A stretch of 6,223 nt of DNA. Origin: Thermoplasmata archaeon. Lineage in GTDB: Archaea > Thermoplasmatota > Thermoplasmata > WALJ01. The stretch is taken from contig WALJ01000033.1 of NCBI GenBank assembly GCA_015522885.1, forward strand, positions 1-6,223, in the 5' to 3' direction. Of this stretch, positions 3,845 through 6,223 are shown piece by piece. The notes beneath the pieces are model-generated. The model saw nothing but the letters and a program-made list of their open reading frames with translations, searched no databases and had not been told where the DNA came from. Positions within the stretch are counted from its first letter, which is position 1. Each line of letters starts with the position of its first letter. A program made the position numbers and the translations under genes.

Positions 3845-5548
3845 ATGCGGGACATTCTCGGAACAGAACTCGGACGGGGGGCGCTCTCCGTGAAAGAGGA
3901 TTATGAAATCGCAAGAGACGCCGAGTTGAGGCCGATAGGAGAAATCGCCAAGAAGGCCGGTTTTCTCGGAGAGGAGCTGGAGCCTTACGGCAATTACATG
4001 GCAAAAATATCCCTCAAAGCATGGGAAAGGCTGAAAAACGGACCTGACGGGGAGCTCATACTCGTTACCACGATAAACCCAACTCCCGCAGGTGAGGGCA
4101 AGACGACAATAACCATAGGTCTTGCTCAGGCGCTTGCAAAACTGGGAAAAAAGACATTCATAGCGATAAGAGAGCCTTCTCTCGGCCCGGTGTTCGGCAT
4201 AAAGGGAGGAGCGGCAGGCGGTGGTTACTCTCAGGTTCTTCCGATGGAGGACATTAACCTGCATTTCACCGGCGATATCCACGCAATCACGGCAGCCCAC
4301 AACCTGATCTCGGCGGTCATGGACAACCATCTGCACTTCGGAAATGCCCTTAACATAGACTGCAGGCGCATACTCTGGCCGCGGGTCATAGACATGAACG
4401 ACAGAGCTCTGCGAAACACGGTGGTCGGTCTGGGAGGCCCGAAGGACGGAGTTCCGCACGAGAACTCTTTCTCGATAACCGCCGCTTCGGAGATAATGGC
4501 GATACTCTGCCTCTCCACATCCATAGAGGACCTGAAAGAGAGGATAGGAAACATCATGGTCGCCTACGATACAAAGGGAAAGCCCGTAATGGTCTCGGAC
4601 CTGAAAATAGTGGGTGCCGTTGCTTCTCTGCTGAAGCATGCAGTAAAACCCAATCTCGTACAGAGCATAGAAGGAGTTCCCGCATTCGTTCACGGAGGTC
4701 CTTTTGCCAACATAGCCATCGGTACCAACAGCCTCATGGCCACGAAAATCGCCCTTAAACTCTCGGATTATGTCGTTACCGAGGCGGGTTTCGGTGCGGA
4801 TTTGGGGGCCGAGAAATACTTCGATATCGTCTCAAGAATCGGGGCTCTTAAACCGGAGCTTGCGGTGGTCGTGGTAACGGCACGCGCTCTGAAGCATCAC
4901 GGAGGAGTTAAGGAACTGGGAAAGGAGAATACCGGGGCAGTAGAGAGAGGCTTCGCCAACCTGAAAAAGCATCTGCAGAACATCTCCCTCTTCGGAGTCC
5001 CTGTGGTCGTAGCTATAAACAGGTTCGAGGCAGACCACGAGAGCGAGATTTCAAAGATAAAGGAGCTGTGCGAAGGCCTGGAAGTTCCCGTTGCCGTGGT
5101 GGATGTCCATGCCAGGGGTGGAGAAGGAGGGCTGGAACTGGCTGAAAAAGTCATTGAAAACACGGGAAAGAGCGCATTCAAACCCCTGTATCCTCTCGAC
5201 CTGCCTCTGAGGGAAAAGATCGAGGTCATAGCCACATCGATATACGGCGCCAGAACCGTGGCGTTCTCATCCAGAGCGGAAAAGGAGATGGAGCGGCTGG
5301 AATCCCTCGGCTTCGGAAATCTGCCTGTCTGCATGGCCAAGACGCAGTATTCATTCTCGGATGACCCTAAAAAAAGAGGTGTTCCGAAGAGGTTCAAGAT
5401 AAAGATAAGGGAGATGCGAATCTCGGCCGGCGCCGGCTTTGTGGTTCCGATAACCGGCACGATGACGACCATGCCCGGCCTCCCCCGACATCCTGCCGCA
5501 GAGAAGATAGATATGGATGAGAACGGGGATATAAGCGGACTTTTCTGA
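3845..5548 (+). CDS. fhs: Formate--tetrahydrofolate ligase
   Basis: This enzyme makes 10-formyl-THF from formate, THF and ATP, feeding purine synthesis, serine/glycine interconversion or the methyl branch of a folate-type acetyl-CoA pathway. From ATG 3845 it is 567 residues, the usual length. Visible motifs are the P-loop TPAGEGKTT (80-88), family signature 1 GIKGGAAGGGY (118-128), EAGFGADLGAEK (313-324), signature 2 VVVTARALKHHGG (342-354), and the C-terminal GTMTTMPGLPRHPAAEKI. Signature 2 has Ala where the family normally has Ile or Val before RALK. A GTG at 3815 in the same frame would overlap gatD by 29 nt and add ten residues unlike the family start; I reject it. The SD is weak (GAGAGGCGG at 3826-3834), so translation may be coupled to gatD, whose stop is 1 nt upstream. 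In archaea, Fhs is limited to lineages that use tetrahydrofolate. Confidence 0.96.
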   Translation: MRDILGTELGRGALSVKEDYEIARDAELRPIGEIAKKAGFLGEELEPYGNYMAKISLKAWERLKNGPDGELILVTTINPTPAGEGKTTITIGLAQALAKLGKKTFIAIREPSLGPVFGIKGGAAGGGYSQVLPMEDINLHFTGDIHAITAAHNLISAVMDNHLHFGNALNIDCRRILWPRVIDMNDRALRNTVVGLGGPKDGVPHENSFSITAASEIMAILCLSTSIEDLKERIGNIMVAYDTKGKPVMVSDLKIVGAVASLLKHAVKPNLVQSIEGVPAFVHGGPFANIAIGTNSLMATKIALKLSDYVVTEAGFGADLGAEKYFDIVSRIGALKPELAVVVVTARALKHHGGVKELGKENTGAVERGFANLKKHLQNISLFGVPVVVAINRFEADHESEISKIKELCEGLEVPVAVVDVHARGGEGGLELAEKVIENTGKSAFKPLYPLDLPLREKIEVIATSIYGARTVAFSSRAEKEMERLESLGFGNLPVCMAKTQYSFSDDPKKRGVPKRFKIKIREMRISAGAGFVVPITGTMTTMPGLPRHPAAEKIDMDENGDISGLF

Positions 5549-5556
5549 GGGAAAAC

Positions 5557-6222
5557 ATGAAGATTGACATGCATGTTCACAGCAAATATTCGACCGACGG
5601 AAAGGAGGAGATAGAAGACATTATAAAGCAGGCGAAGAGGGTGGGATTGAGTGGGATAGCAATAACGGACCACAACTGCGTAAAAGGATGGGGAGAAGCC
5701 GTCGAATTCGGTAAAAAACACGAAATTATTGTGATAAAAGGGGAGGAGGTGAGCTCTTCGGAAGGGCACATACTGGCATACGGAATAAGAGAAAAGATAG
5801 AAAAGGGCCTGAGCCCCGAGGAGACCGTGAAAAAGATAAGAGAGAAGGGGGGAATAGCGGTCGCTGCGCACCCTTACAGAATCTCCAATGGCGTGGGGGA
5901 AAGCGTGGTCAGGAGGACGGATTTCGATGCGATAGAGGGCATGAACGCTCGCTCTCCTTCTTTCATAAACAGGAAAGGCATCCGGCTTGCTCAAGAGTTG
6001 AGGAAACCCATGACCGGCGGAAGCGATGCCCATACACTGACCGAAATCGGAAGAGCCTATACTGTGTTTCCCCCGGAAATAAGCGATGTTAATGGGATAC
6101 TGAAAGCGATAAAAACGGGAAAGGCGAGTGTTGAGGGGCAGTCGCAGAGCGGGAAAACTCTTTTCAAACAGGGCTGCCGAAAAATAGGGCGATGGGTGAA
6201 GAGAGGGTTCAGGCGGATATAG
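5557..6222 (+). CDS. PHP-domain metal-dependent phosphoesterase
   Basis: A predicted cytoplasmic phosphoesterase of 221 residues with a complete set of PHP metal ligands. These are DMHVHS (H6, H8), ITDHN (D38, H39), KGEEVS (E64), GHILAYG (H71), AAHPYR (H105) and GGSDAH (D157, H159). Single-domain PHP proteins of this kind include the bacterial RNase AM/YciV group and many archaeal proteins of unknown substrate, so I give no gene symbol. The last 25 or so residues are strongly basic (GCRKIGRWVKRGFRRI), suggesting contact with nucleic acid or an acidic partner. GAGGG (5547-5551), overlapping the fhs stop, lies 5 nt before the ATG. The gap to fhs is 8 nt, so it belongs to the gatD-fhs operon. 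The TAG stop is one base before the window end, so the gene is complete and any terminator lies outside. Confidence 0.93.
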   Translation: MKIDMHVHSKYSTDGKEEIEDIIKQAKRVGLSGIAITDHNCVKGWGEAVEFGKKHEIIVIKGEEVSSSEGHILAYGIREKIEKGLSPEETVKKIREKGGIAVAAHPYRISNGVGESVVRRTDFDAIEGMNARSPSFINRKGIRLAQELRKPMTGGSDAHTLTEIGRAYTVFPPEISDVNGILKAIKTGKASVEGQSQSGKTLFKQGCRKIGRWVKRGFRRI

Positions 6223-6223
6223 G

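Noticed and set aside
3794..4693. 299-residue minus-strand open frame opposite fhs
   Set aside because: It is antisense to the fhs P-loop and signature region; its sequence shows no domain and is Tyr/Arg/Val-rich as expected from antisense codons.
4897..6033. 378-residue minus-strand open frame opposite fhs and the PHP gene
   Set aside because: It spans two good genes and the gap between them, with low-complexity Ser/Phe-rich stretches and no motif.

Overview
The window most likely comes from an archaeon. The strongest evidence is a complete gatD, the asparaginase-like subunit of the archaea-specific GatDE Glu-tRNA(Gln) amidotransferase. Archaeal-style TATA boxes support this: two lie about 23 nt upstream of start codons that lack a good Shine-Dalgarno (SD) sequence, as expected for leaderless mRNAs. 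The codons are rich in ATA (Ile) and AGA/AGG (Arg). A folate-type formate ligase (fhs) together with pyruvate phosphate dikinase would fit Thermoplasmata or a related uncultured euryarchaeal lineage. That placement is inference and not proven here.

Layout. Positions 1-2112 hold three genes on the minus strand. In transcription order they are a 67-residue zinc-ribbon protein (2112-1909), a DHH/DHHA1 phosphoesterase overlapping it (1946-1017), and pyruvate phosphate dikinase (926 to beyond base 1, only the N-terminal 308 codons present). ppdK has its own TATA-like box and a good SD. Positions 2596-6222 hold three genes on the plus strand, gatD, fhs and a PHP-domain phosphoesterase. They are separated by only 1 and 8 nt and probably form one operon.

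Between the two divergent groups, about 2113-2595, there is no convincing gene. The stretch is packed with short perfect hairpins, several with 3-nt loops, and contains duplicated elements: a 32-nt repeat (31/32 identical), an exact 35-nt repeat, and a 28-nt repeat (27/28 identical) near each end of the region. The two copies of the composite unit differ by a block carrying a further nested hairpin. Because this is the head-to-head gap between divergent promoters, terminators are not needed there. That makes the array the most unusual part of the window; it may be a REP/MITE-like element family, a small RNA locus or a leader regulator.

Functions. PPDK interconverts pyruvate and PEP. GatD supplies ammonia for Gln-tRNA synthesis. 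Fhs activates formate to 10-formyl-THF. The DHH and PHP proteins are predicted metal-dependent phosphoesterases of unknown substrate. gatD is not followed by gatE; fhs takes the next position.
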